64,000 bases of DNA from Stenotrophomonas rhizophila (GTDB taxonomy: Bacteria > Pseudomonadota > Gammaproteobacteria > Xanthomonadales > Xanthomonadaceae), in assembly GCF_000661955.1 (NCBI RefSeq), contig NZ_CP007597.1:1853605-1917604 (forward strand), read 5' to 3'. The notes under the pieces were generated by a model. The model was not told the DNA's origin. It worked only from the letters and a program-made list of their open reading frames with translations, and did no database searches. Below are positions 1 through 7,213 of the stretch, in pieces (positions within the stretch are counted from its first letter, which is position 1; each line of letters starts with the position of its first letter). A program made the translations under genes and the position numbers.

Positions 1-1220
1 CTGTCCAGCACCCAGTCCGTCACCAGGTCCATCAATGCCGTTCGCTCGAATATCGGTATGAACTCGCGGGGGCTGATGGCGCCGAGAGTAGGGTGGGTCC
101 AACGAATCAGCACTTCCACCGAGACCGGCTTGAGCCCCTGGGCGCCGAACCGCGGCTGGTACTCGAGATGAAAGTCGCCATCGAGAAGTCCCTGCTTCGC
201 GTCCGACGCAAGCTGGTAGCCACGGTGAATCTGCGCGTCGCGACCTTCGGAGTACCAGAGAAATGACTGGCGGGCATCGAACGCGCCGTGGACGCTGACA
301 AGCAGCTTGCGCAGGAGGTCGTGGCTGCTTTGATCGTCATCGACAACAGCGCAGATGCCGGCGTGGAAGCTCGGTGACATGGGAACTGCAGCCGCCATGA
401 GCGGGCGCAGCATCTTGTCCCTCAGCTCCAGAATCAGGTATTCGAGGTGCTGGGCTGAGGGCACGTTGACCACAAACGCGAACTGGGTGACGCCCACGTG
501 GTAGATCGTGGCAATCCCCTCCAGGGCCGCGCGCAGCCGTACGCCGGCGCGCCGGATCAGGACCTCCATGGGCTGCAGCCCGAGTACTTGCCCTACCTCC
601 GTCGCACGCGGAAGGTCGAGGACATCTACCGCCACTGCGTAGCGTGTTCCGGATGGCGTGCGCGCGAGGATCCCGGGATAGTCGGCATGGAGCTGGTGGC
701 GGCTGGGCAGGCCGCTGACAGGATCCAGGCGGCCGGACATGTTGCGCAGCTCCAGCTGTGCCATCACAAGGTGCGCCAGCGCCGACAATTGCTCCTGGTC
801 GATGTACGGGAAGTCGCGGGGCTCCCTGTCCATGATGCAGAGCGCGCCAATGACCACCCCGTTCTTTGCGATCAAGGGGGCGCCTGCATAGAAGCGAAGA
901 TGCGGCGCGTCGGTGACCAGCGGATTGTTCTGGAAGCGCGGATCGGCCATCAGATCGGAGACCACAAGCACGCCATTGGCCGTCATCGCGTGCGCGCAGA
1001 TGGAGGCGCGGATGCTTGTTTCCTGCACCGGCAATCCAATCTGCGAGACGAAGTGCTGCTTCACATCCCCCAGGATGGAGACGAACGCGACAGGTACGTT
1101 GAAGGCATAGCTCGCAAGGCGCGTGATTCGGTCCAGCGACGGTACGGTGTCTACGTCAGCGACCTGCATCGCGCTGAGGGCTGCCCGTCGTTCGTCTTCT
1201 GGGGTAACTGGAGGGCACAT
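1..1220 (-). CDS. GAF-GGDEF-EAL cyclic-di-GMP signalling protein, 3' end cut by window edge
   Basis: The reading frame is open from an ATG at 1220 down to base 1 (406 codons visible). The first ~160 residues read as a GAF sensor domain (HFVSQIGLP, SICAHAM, LRFYAGAPLI, IGALCIMD). The middle matches a GGDEF domain, but the signature site reads GVTQFAF, so diguanylate cyclase activity is unlikely. The last visible part starts an EAL phosphodiesterase domain (VSVEVLIRW, then ISPREFIPIFE). The first acidic residue of the EAL motif is kept although the motif reads EVL. Most likely it senses a small ligand and degrades, or only binds, c-di-GMP. The catalytic residues later in the EAL domain lie outside the window, so activity cannot be judged. 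Confidence 0.9.
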   Translation of the reverse strand, partial: MCPPVTPEDERRAALSAMQVADVDTVPSLDRITRLASYAFNVPVAFVSILGDVKQHFVSQIGLPVQETSIRASICAHAMTANGVLVVSDLMADPRFQNNPLVTDAPHLRFYAGAPLIAKNGVVIGALCIMDREPRDFPYIDQEQLSALAHLVMAQLELRNMSGRLDPVSGLPSRHQLHADYPGILARTPSGTRYAVAVDVLDLPRATEVGQVLGLQPMEVLIRRAGVRLRAALEGIATIYHVGVTQFAFVVNVPSAQHLEYLILELRDKMLRPLMAAAVPMSPSFHAGICAVVDDDQSSHDLLRKLLVSVHGAFDARQSFLWYSEGRDAQIHRGYQLASDAKQGLLDGDFHLEYQPRFGAQGLKPVSVEVLIRWTHPTLGAISPREFIPIFERTALMDLVTDWVLD

Positions 1221-1347
1221 CGGAGCTCGGTCGCAGGAAGGGGGGATGGTCAAGGGCACCCACGGGGGTTCATTCCGTGTTTCGCTCAACAGCCACCGTT
1301 GTACGAACGCAGTGGGCGTTTGGATTCAGTGCCTTGCATCTGCGCTG

Positions 1348-1656
1348 TCAGATGTTCAGGACGGGCGTCGGTTTTACAGCAGCCATTGCGGCGCGCGCGA
1401 CGTATGGGTGACGCTGCGGGTCATGGTATTGACGCATCAGGTCAGGGGGGTGACGCAGAATGTCGCGCGGCGCGTCGGCCGGAATGGTCATCGGCGACAC
1501 GTCGGCAAGGTGCTCGTTGCTTGCCAGTGGTGTTTCGCACCACTGCGCGAATGGCGGCTGCGGTCCTTACGTCTGCGTTTTGTAGCGGCAGACTTCAAGG
1601 AGCCAGGCGAGTTCACCGTCATTCTCCAGGCGACCAGGGACCAACCCTGAGGTCAT
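1348..1656 (-). pseudogene. Interrupted small hypothetical ORF
   Basis: One minus-strand frame has GC-rich third positions across ~100 codons but contains a TAA at 1567-1569. The 5' part (ATG 1656, with GGGAAG just before it) would give 29 residues ending CRYKTQT. The 3' part could restart at ATG 1491 and give 47 residues ending PTPVLNI. Either this is a decayed gene with a nonsense codon or two tiny genes that happen to share a frame. I recognise no family. The rest of the 640-bp stretch from 1221 to 1860 shows no other convincing feature. Confidence 0.3.
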
Positions 1657-1860
1657 TCTTCCCTGGCCAGTTCTTGCTGCCGAACGTGTCGGATTTCTGG
1701 CTAGCCGTGATGGGATTGATTCGATGCGTTGCCGCCCCGTTCGGTTGACGGCCGTGGCAGGGCCTATGCCAGCGGGTCAGCGCACCGGCAACCGACGTGG
1801 ACCGAGGGCCGGCCGATGCGCGTGCTTATCCTGTCGAGCAATGGCGCTGTGTGAGCACCG

Positions 1861-1986
1861 CTACTTCATGGCCTCAAGCGGCACCAGCGACGCCCACACC
1901 AGCAGCAGGGCCAGCCACAGCCAGCGCCAGCGACCCATGCCGTGCCACGCCGTGCGCCAGGGGCCGGGTAGCTTTTCATGACTCAT
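1861..1986 (-). CDS. Small single-pass membrane protein coupled to the PepSY gene
   Basis: A 41-residue protein whose ATG (1984-1986) overlaps the TGA of the upstream PepSY gene as ATGA, a typical translational coupling. Residues ~18-35 are a hydrophobic, Trp-rich helix (RWRWLWLALLLVWASLV) behind a short basic, polar N terminus, so it should be a one-helix inner-membrane protein. Receptor/PepSY clusters often end in tiny membrane proteins of unknown function. It probably assists the PepSY protein. The family is not identified, and a CydX/DUF2474-like relationship is only a superficial resemblance. Confidence 0.6.
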   Translation of the reverse strand: MSHEKLPGPWRTAWHGMGRWRWLWLALLLVWASLVPLEAMK

Positions 1987-3113
1987 GTCTGCCGCCTTTT
2001 GGCTGCTGATCGCAGCGAATCCACTGTGCGAAGTCCGTAGAGATACACGCCGGTGAAGCACAGCCCGGTCAGCAGCGTGCCGGCCAGCAACCAGAGCAGT
2101 CGGATGGGCCAACCGCCGAAGCTGCCGAAGTGCAGGGGATCGGCCATTTCGGCGATGCGCTGATGGACCCCCAGCGCACGGCCGTCATGCATGCCGATCA
2201 CCTGCCCAGTGTGCAGGTCTACGGCGATATTGTTCGCCCGTTCCCGCACCAGCCAGGCGTCGGCCTCCCCCAGGAAGAGGATGCTGCCGCCATCGCGTGC
2301 GGGGATGGCGCCGAGGATGTCGAGGCGCGGCCATTGCTGGCGAACGCTCTGCACCGCAGCGTCCACGGCGGCCGGATCTACGGCGGCAGCGCGGTCATCG
2401 CCCTTGGCCAGTCGCATGGTCGGCGCGGCCGGGGCATCGCCGCCGAGCGATTCGATCAGGTACCACGCCCCGGTCACCCCGATCAGCAGCAGAAACCAGA
2501 GTGACCACACCCCGGCCAAGCGATGGACATCGCCCCACAAGCGGCGCGGTCGTGAGGGGTCGGGCCGTTTGAAGAAACCGCGCCACCACTTCTTGTAGAT
2601 GTACAGGCTGCTCAACAGCGACAGCAGCAACGGGATGGACAGCGCCGCTACCAGCGGCACGCCCCAGGCCACCGGCAGCATCAGGTGGCGATGGGTGTTG
2701 CGCAGCAGACGCTGCGTATTGAACCAGCCCGTGTCGCCGGTCACCTGCGCGGTGTAGGGGTTGATCCAGACAAAGCGCCGCTTGCCATCGGGCAGGCGCA
2801 TCTGCGCACGCGCCGCGAACAGGCGCGTGTGGCCGGCGGAGATCCCTTCCAGTTCCCAGTCCGGATGTGCCGCCTGCGCGGCATGGATGACCGGCCCCCA
2901 GCCGGCGTGCTCACCACCATCGGCCACGCGCATGGGGGCGTGCAGCAGCCAGTCGATCTCCTGCGAGAACACCGCCAGCGTGCCGGTAAGGCAGACAAAG
3001 CCCATGAACAGGCAGAGCTTCAGACCCAGCCAACTGTGCAGGTCGAACCACAGCCGGCGCCCACTCCCGCTGCGCGCAGGGCGGTTGGGGTGCGCTGGCG
3101 TAGGCTGGCGCAT
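1983..3113 (-). CDS. PepSY-associated transmembrane protein (siderophore reductase type)
   Basis: This 376-residue inner-membrane protein has the PepSY_TM architecture: a first helix near residues 25-50 (LHSWLGLKLCLFMGFV), a long periplasmic part, two central helices with HRHLMLPVAWG and DVHRLAGVWSLWFLL, and a C-terminal helix. Histidines next to the helices are typical of heme-binding, FoxB/PiuB-like iron reductases that release iron from siderophores. It starts 8 bp after the stop of the TonB-dependent receptor gene and ends in an ATGA overlap with a tiny membrane protein. The three genes therefore form one iron-uptake operon. The reductase role is inferred from the family and the context. 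Confidence 0.88.
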   Translation of the reverse strand: MRQPTPAHPNRPARSGSGRRLWFDLHSWLGLKLCLFMGFVCLTGTLAVFSQEIDWLLHAPMRVADGGEHAGWGPVIHAAQAAHPDWELEGISAGHTRLFAARAQMRLPDGKRRFVWINPYTAQVTGDTGWFNTQRLLRNTHRHLMLPVAWGVPLVAALSIPLLLSLLSSLYIYKKWWRGFFKRPDPSRPRRLWGDVHRLAGVWSLWFLLLIGVTGAWYLIESLGGDAPAAPTMRLAKGDDRAAAVDPAAVDAAVQSVRQQWPRLDILGAIPARDGGSILFLGEADAWLVRERANNIAVDLHTGQVIGMHDGRALGVHQRIAEMADPLHFGSFGGWPIRLLWLLAGTLLTGLCFTGVYLYGLRTVDSLRSAAKRRQT

Positions 3114-3121
3114 GGGCGGGC

Positions 3122-5260
3122 TCAGAAGGCGTACGCCACTTGCACGTACACGCGGCGTGGCTCACCCGGGAAGTGGCCGGTGCGCTCGGTGAAGCCACTG
3201 GCCGCATAGACCTTGTCGAACAGGTTTTTGACGTTGGCCTGGAACTGCCACTGCTGCCACTGCGTCTTCCAGCTCATGTCGAACACGGTGTACGGCTTGA
3301 CCCGTTGGCCATCCAGGCTGACGCGCTCATCCACGTAGTCGGCGCCGAAGCCGATGGCGGAGTTGATCGCCGGCAGGTCGTAGCGTGTCCACAGGCCGAG
3401 CTTGTTCTGCGGCGCATTGGCGAAGCGGTCGCCGGAGGCATTGGTGATGCCGTTGCTGCCAGCATCCTTCACCCGCGCATCGTTGTAGGCGTAGGTCAGG
3501 TTGAGCACCCAGCGGTCGGTGACATCGGCCAGCAGATCCAGCTCCATGCCCGTACTGCGCACCAGGCCCAGGGCGGCCAGTTGGTTGACGCCGTCCACGA
3601 TCTCGCCGGTGGCCTGCACGATATTGCTGCGGTCGATCCGGTACGCGGCCAGGTTCAGGGTCACACGCTCGGCCAGCAGGGATTTCAACCCGACTTCCCA
3701 TTGTTTGCTGCGCTCGGCATCGAACGGGCCGCCCGCCTCGGCGCTCTGGTTGGCCGCGCTCTGGGGCATGAAGCCGCTGGCGATGTTGGCGTAGACATTG
3801 ACGCCTTCCCGCACGGTAAATGTGCTGCCCAGCCGCCAACTGATGTCGTTGCCGTCCACGCTGGTGCCGGCAAGGCGGTCATCGTCCTTGAACCCGTCCC
3901 AGCGCAGTCCGGCCAGCACATGCCAGCGCGGGGTCAGCGTCAGTTCGTCCTGCAGGTAGCCGCCATAGCGCTTGCTGCGCGTGCTCGTGCTACGCCAAGG
4001 CAGGGCGGCCAGGTTGTAGTCGCGCCACGAACTTGCGCCATACGCCGGGTTGAACAGGTCGATGCCCGGCACCGGGCCAGCACCCCGCGCCAGATCCGCG
4101 CTGTTGGCGGTCTGCGCGGTGAAGTCGGCATCCTGCTGGAACACATCGGCGCCGAACAGCACCTTGTGCTCGATGCTGCCGGTGCTGACGCGCCACACCG
4201 CGTTGCCGTTGGCGGTGAATGCATCGTTGTCACGGATCTGGTTGCGCAGCTGGCGGGTCATCCACTCGGGCACGCCGTCGCGGTTGCGGTCGATCAGCCC
4301 CATCGGCTCGTGGTAGATCTGGTGTTCGTTGTTCTCGAACCAGCGTGCACCCACATCCACGTCCAGGTTGGTGCTCGGCGAGAAGCGGTACTGCGCCAGC
4401 GCAACCTTGGCCCGCATGTCGAGAAAGTCGGTGGCTTCGTTGTGGTTCCAGCGACGGTCGGTGAGAAAACTGCCGTTGTCGTCCACCGGCACGCCACGCA
4501 GGCGGTTGCCGCCCAGGTTCTGGGTGATGTCGGTGAACTGCAGGGTCAACTCGCCGGTGTCGCCCACGTCGAAGGCCAGCGATGCATCGCCAATCACGCT
4601 TTCGCTGTCCGCGTTCCAGCGCACGCCCTGTTCGGTGTCGCCATACAGCCCGGCGCGGTAACGCACGCTGCCCGCGGTGTTCAGCGGCCCGGTGGCCTCG
4701 ATCGACGCCGCCCGGAAATCGTTGTTGCCGGCCTGCAGTTCGATACGGCGCTCGGACGTGGCCTTGGGCTTGCGCGTCACGTAGTTGATGACGCCCCCGG
4801 CATCACCGCCGCCGTACAGAGCGCCGGCCGGTCCCTTCAGGACTTCCACGCGCTCGATGTTGAACAGCTGCGGCACCGAAAAGCCGGCATAGGGGTCGCC
4901 GCGCAAGCCGTCATACAGCACGTTTTCCTGGCGGAAGCCGCGCAGGGTGACGCCGGCATAGCTGAAGAAGCTGATGCCGCTGATGCTGCGGTACAAATCG
5001 GTGATCTGGCGGGCCGCCTGGTCTTCAATCAGCTCACGCGGTACCACCTGGATGGACTGCGGCACCAGCGCCAGCGGCGTGTCCGTCCGCGTGCCCACCG
5101 TGGCGTCGTCCACCCGGTAGAGGGTTTGGGCGCGTCCGAGCACCTGCACTGCGTCGAGCTGCTGCACATCGGGGGAGGAGGGGGGAGCGGCGTGGGCCGA
5201 AAGGCAGGCGAGGGTCAGGGACAGGCCCAGGGCAGAGGGGCGAAGCGACGGGCGGGTCAT
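3122..5260 (-). CDS. TonB-dependent siderophore receptor
   Basis: With the ATG at 5260 the product is 712 residues, starting with a signal peptide (LGLSLTLACLSAHA). A plug domain follows (TPLALVPQSIQVVPRELI, RGFRQENVLYDGLRGD, VEVLKGPAGALYGGG, GGVINYVTRKP) and then a long beta-barrel ending in Phe (VQVAYAF). The plug signature and the PepSY partner downstream point to ferric-siderophore uptake across the outer membrane. A longer frame reaches 5431, but the Fur-like site at 5282-5300 and the signal peptide position favour 5260. No good Shine-Dalgarno sequence is visible before it. The exact siderophore cannot be read from sequence. Confidence 0.93.
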   Translation of the reverse strand: MTRPSLRPSALGLSLTLACLSAHAAPPSSPDVQQLDAVQVLGRAQTLYRVDDATVGTRTDTPLALVPQSIQVVPRELIEDQAARQITDLYRSISGISFFSYAGVTLRGFRQENVLYDGLRGDPYAGFSVPQLFNIERVEVLKGPAGALYGGGDAGGVINYVTRKPKATSERRIELQAGNNDFRAASIEATGPLNTAGSVRYRAGLYGDTEQGVRWNADSESVIGDASLAFDVGDTGELTLQFTDITQNLGGNRLRGVPVDDNGSFLTDRRWNHNEATDFLDMRAKVALAQYRFSPSTNLDVDVGARWFENNEHQIYHEPMGLIDRNRDGVPEWMTRQLRNQIRDNDAFTANGNAVWRVSTGSIEHKVLFGADVFQQDADFTAQTANSADLARGAGPVPGIDLFNPAYGASSWRDYNLAALPWRSTSTRSKRYGGYLQDELTLTPRWHVLAGLRWDGFKDDDRLAGTSVDGNDISWRLGSTFTVREGVNVYANIASGFMPQSAANQSAEAGGPFDAERSKQWEVGLKSLLAERVTLNLAAYRIDRSNIVQATGEIVDGVNQLAALGLVRSTGMELDLLADVTDRWVLNLTYAYNDARVKDAGSNGITNASGDRFANAPQNKLGLWTRYDLPAINSAIGFGADYVDERVSLDGQRVKPYTVFDMSWKTQWQQWQFQANVKNLFDKVYAASGFTERTGHFPGEPRRVYVQVAYAF

Positions 5261-5281
5261 CGGGGGCGGGGAGGGGTAGGT

Positions 5282-5300
5282 GCGAATGAGAAAGATTAAC
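5282..5300. promoter_or_regulatory. Candidate Fur box upstream of the siderophore receptor
   Basis: GCGAATGAGAAAGATTAAC matches the 19-bp Fur consensus (GATAATGATAATCATTATC) at 13 of 19 positions. It stands out as an AT-rich island in GC-rich DNA. It lies 22 bp before the ATG at 5260, where it would block the promoter of the receptor/PepSY operon when iron is plentiful. Confidence 0.55.
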
Positions 5301-5417
5301 ATGTGGGCGGGGGGTGTTGGCGGATGGGCCTGAGATCCGGCCTGCTTCGCACCAACCGTCCTGCCGCCTCTTGGCTGAGCTGGCGGCATAACCCGCCTTG
5401 CGCAGTGGTCGATCGTC

Positions 5418-5446
5418 TTGACAAGTCCCAAAATGGGACTATTATT
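5418..5446 (+). promoter_or_regulatory. higBA promoter with operator palindrome filling the spacer
   Basis: A perfect -35 (TTGACA, 5418-5423) is followed by a perfect 7-3-7 inverted repeat, AGTCCCAAAATGGGACT, exactly filling 5424-5440. A -10-like ATTATT follows (or TATTAT at 5440-5445). The palindrome is the likely HigA operator, placed to exclude RNA polymerase. Transcription should start at about the A of the higB ATG (5452), so the message would be leaderless; no Shine-Dalgarno sequence is present. Confidence 0.75.
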
Positions 5447-5451
5447 GCGAC

Positions 5452-5754
5452 ATGAGGGTCATCGCCGTTGCCACGCTCAGGGACTATTGGGAGGCGAACC
5501 CGCCGGCCGAGCAGCCCTTGAAGGCGTGGCATGACGAGGCGAAGGCGGCCACGTGGAAGTCGCCGCAGGACATCAAGAACGCCTACCGGAATGCAAGCTT
5601 CGTTGCCAATAACCGAGTGGTGTTCAACATCAAGGGCAACGACCACCGCCTGATCGTGGCGGTCGCTTACCAAATAGGCATTGTCTACGTGAAGTTTATC
5701 GGCACGCACGCCGAATACGATCAGATAGATGCCGCAACCATAGAGGTTGACTGA
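5452..5754 (+). CDS. higB: HigB-type mRNA interferase toxin
   Basis: A 100-residue protein matching the HigB_toxin branch of the RelE/ParE-like fold, with WKSPQDIKNAYRNASFV, NRVVFNIKGNDHRLIVAV and VYVKFIGTHAEYDQID. The YVKFIGTHAEYD segment near the C terminus is the family hallmark. It would cleave mRNA at the ribosome when free of antitoxin. The toxin comes first, as in other hig operons, and higA starts 1 bp after its stop codon. The ATG sits only 5-6 nt beyond the -10 element, implying a leaderless transcript. Confidence 0.93.
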   Translation: MRVIAVATLRDYWEANPPAEQPLKAWHDEAKAATWKSPQDIKNAYRNASFVANNRVVFNIKGNDHRLIVAVAYQIGIVYVKFIGTHAEYDQIDAATIEVD

Positions 5755-5755
5755 G

Positions 5756-6115
5756 ATGAACATCTCCCCCATTCGCACCCCTGCTGATTACAAGGCTGCA
5801 CTGAAGTCGATCTCCAAGCTTGTGGAGGCTGACCCCGCGCCTGATAGCCCGGAAGGGGAATACCTGGACGTGATGGCCACGCTCATCCAGGCGTATGAAG
5901 CCAAGCAGTTCCCTATAGACGCGCCGGATCCGATCCAGGCCATCAAGTTCAGGATGGAGCAAGCCGGGCTTGAGCCGAAAGATCTTGCAGCATCGATTGG
6001 CAAGCCAAACCGCGTGTATGAAGTGCTCAACGGAAAGCGCGGCCTGTCCATAGAGATGATTCGCAACCTGCACAAGAACCTTGGGATCCCGGCAGAGAGT
6101 TTGATTGGTGCCTGA
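5756..6115 (+). CDS. higA: HigA-type antitoxin with XRE helix-turn-helix
   Basis: 119 residues from the ATG at 5756, one base after the higB stop, with GAGG upstream. The N-terminal ~65 residues are a toxin-binding helical region (TPADYKAALKSISKLVE, DVMATLIQAYE). The C-terminal half is an HTH (FRMEQAGLEPKDLAASIG, PNRVYEVLNGKRGLSIEMI), as in HigA proteins paired with HigB_toxin. It should neutralise HigB and repress the operon by binding the palindrome at 5424-5440. A TTG at 5747 is in frame but overlaps higB and is a weaker start. Confidence 0.93.
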   Translation: MNISPIRTPADYKAALKSISKLVEADPAPDSPEGEYLDVMATLIQAYEAKQFPIDAPDPIQAIKFRMEQAGLEPKDLAASIGKPNRVYEVLNGKRGLSIEMIRNLHKNLGIPAESLIGA

Positions 6116-6121
6116 TGCGCT

Positions 6122-6146
6122 AAACCCCACTTCGGCGGGGTTTTCT
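6122..6146 (+). terminator. Rho-independent terminator of higBA
   Basis: Directly after the higA stop, AACCCC and GGGGTT form a stem around a loop containing CTTCG, followed by TTTTCTTC. This is a textbook intrinsic terminator and closes the higBA unit. Confidence 0.85.
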
Positions 6147-6370
6147 TCAGGTTCATCGCGGATTGGCATGGGGGCTTGTTGGACCAACGGTGCCTTCTGG
6201 ACTGCCTTTGCGCCGGAGCGTGTGCATGCTCATTCTCCAGTCGGCGTAGAGGCAATGAACCAAATTTCGCGGTTCAAAAGAAACAAGCAATTTCCTATCC
6301 TCCGCATCAACGCGCATGGTGTGCATCGGAGTCTAGAAGCTCCTTGAAGAGTGTAAGTTGGACGTCCTGA

Positions 6371-6489
6371 GTCGGGAGGGTGGCTAATACAACACCCTTG
6401 CGGAAATACGCCCACCGAGCTTCGATCGGCTTCTAGCCTCCCGACACCCTCGCCATCCCGGCGAGGGCGATCCCTACAGGAGGTCCAAC
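6371..6489 (+). promoter_or_regulatory. Structured leader of symE
   Basis: Two nested inverted repeats lie between the higBA terminator and symE. A 9-bp pair is GTCGGGAGG (6371-6379) with CCTCCCGAC (6437-6445). An 8-bp stem is CCCTCGCC (6447-6454) with GGCGAGGG (6460-6467). A strong Shine-Dalgarno AGGAGG follows at 6478-6483. In E. coli, symE is silenced by the cis-antisense RNA SymR over this same region. An antisense RNA here is an inference, since no promoter was proven. From 6147 to 6370 I see nothing convincing. Confidence 0.5.
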
Positions 6490-6789
6490 ATGCACAGGTC
6501 CTGGGTGACCCGGCCCGAATTCGTCCCGCCCAAGCGCAAGCCGTACGCTCGCCCGGCCCCCACCTGCAAAGTGGGCGCGCAGCACTATCCCGCCCGCGAG
6601 GAATACGGCAGCGAGGAGGTCATTCCCTACGTGCGCCTTCGCGGCCGCTGGCTGGACAAGCTCGGCTTCGACGTAGGCGCACGCCTGAAAATTGAAACCC
6701 GCCCCGGCTGCATCACCCTTACGGTGGTGGAGCGCCCGGTGGTGGTGCCCAAGAAGATCCCCAGGAAGCTGCAGCGCACCGCCGGCTGA
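6490..6789 (+). CDS. symE: SymE-family toxin-like protein
   Basis: This 99-residue basic protein carries the SymE_toxin core IPYVRLRGRWLDKLGFDVG, followed by a KIETRPGCITLTVVE strand. It is an AbrB-like fold that has become an SOS-linked RNA- or nucleic acid-targeting toxin in E. coli. The N-terminal ~45 residues and the basic C terminus (VVVPKKIPRKLQR) are typical of the longer Xanthomonad versions. It has an excellent ribosome binding site, so control probably lies at transcription or through antisense RNA. No LexA box was recognised. Confidence 0.85.
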   Translation: MHRSWVTRPEFVPPKRKPYARPAPTCKVGAQHYPAREEYGSEEVIPYVRLRGRWLDKLGFDVGARLKIETRPGCITLTVVERPVVVPKKIPRKLQRTAG

Positions 6790-6876
6790 TCGGGACGTGC
6801 TGCCAGCAGGCGGGCACAGCACGGCACTGCCGTGCGGATTGCATCCTATTTCACTATCCAGCAGTAGGAGGAACTC

Positions 6877-7116
6877 ATGAACGAGAGTGTCTTCATGCAG
6901 GTAACGATGGACGCCGGCTTACGCGCCAGCTTCCAGCAAGCGGCCGCACGCGAGCGTCGCCCGGCGACACAGGTGCTGCAAGCGTTGATGCGGGAGTATG
7001 TGGCGCGTCATGCGGGGGCAGGGGAGGCGCTGGACGCTGCAGGCGCAGACCGGGATCTGGAAGAGATGGCGCACCGGCAGCAGGGGTGGCACTGCTGTCC
7101 GTTTGGCACGGGGTGA
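6877..7116 (+). CDS. Orphan ribbon-helix-helix antitoxin-like protein
   Basis: 79 residues with AGGAGG just upstream of the ATG. The first ~45 residues (MQVTMDAGLRASFQQAAA, RPATQVLQALMREYVARH) have the strand-helix-helix pattern of RHH antitoxins of the RelB/ParD type. The C-terminal tail (LEEMAHRQQGWHCC) is unusual. A toxin gene normally overlaps or follows, but no RelE/ParE-like frame is present downstream. It may therefore be a solitary antitoxin or a remnant whose toxin has been lost. It lies 87 bp after symE. Confidence 0.65.
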   Translation: MNESVFMQVTMDAGLRASFQQAAARERRPATQVLQALMREYVARHAGAGEALDAAGADRDLEEMAHRQQGWHCCPFGTG

Positions 7117-7213
7117 GCGCGGCACCGCTCTGTGTTTGCCCGGAAACGGACCAGCTTGCCGAGCTCATTGATGCGTTCGGCAAGCTGTCCGGCAAGGCGC
7201 AGGACGCAACCGA

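Noticed and set aside
3140..5299. 719-codon open frame on the plus strand over the siderophore receptor
   Set aside because: It lies exactly antisense to a complete TonB-dependent receptor and shows no domain. Such shadows are expected at high GC.
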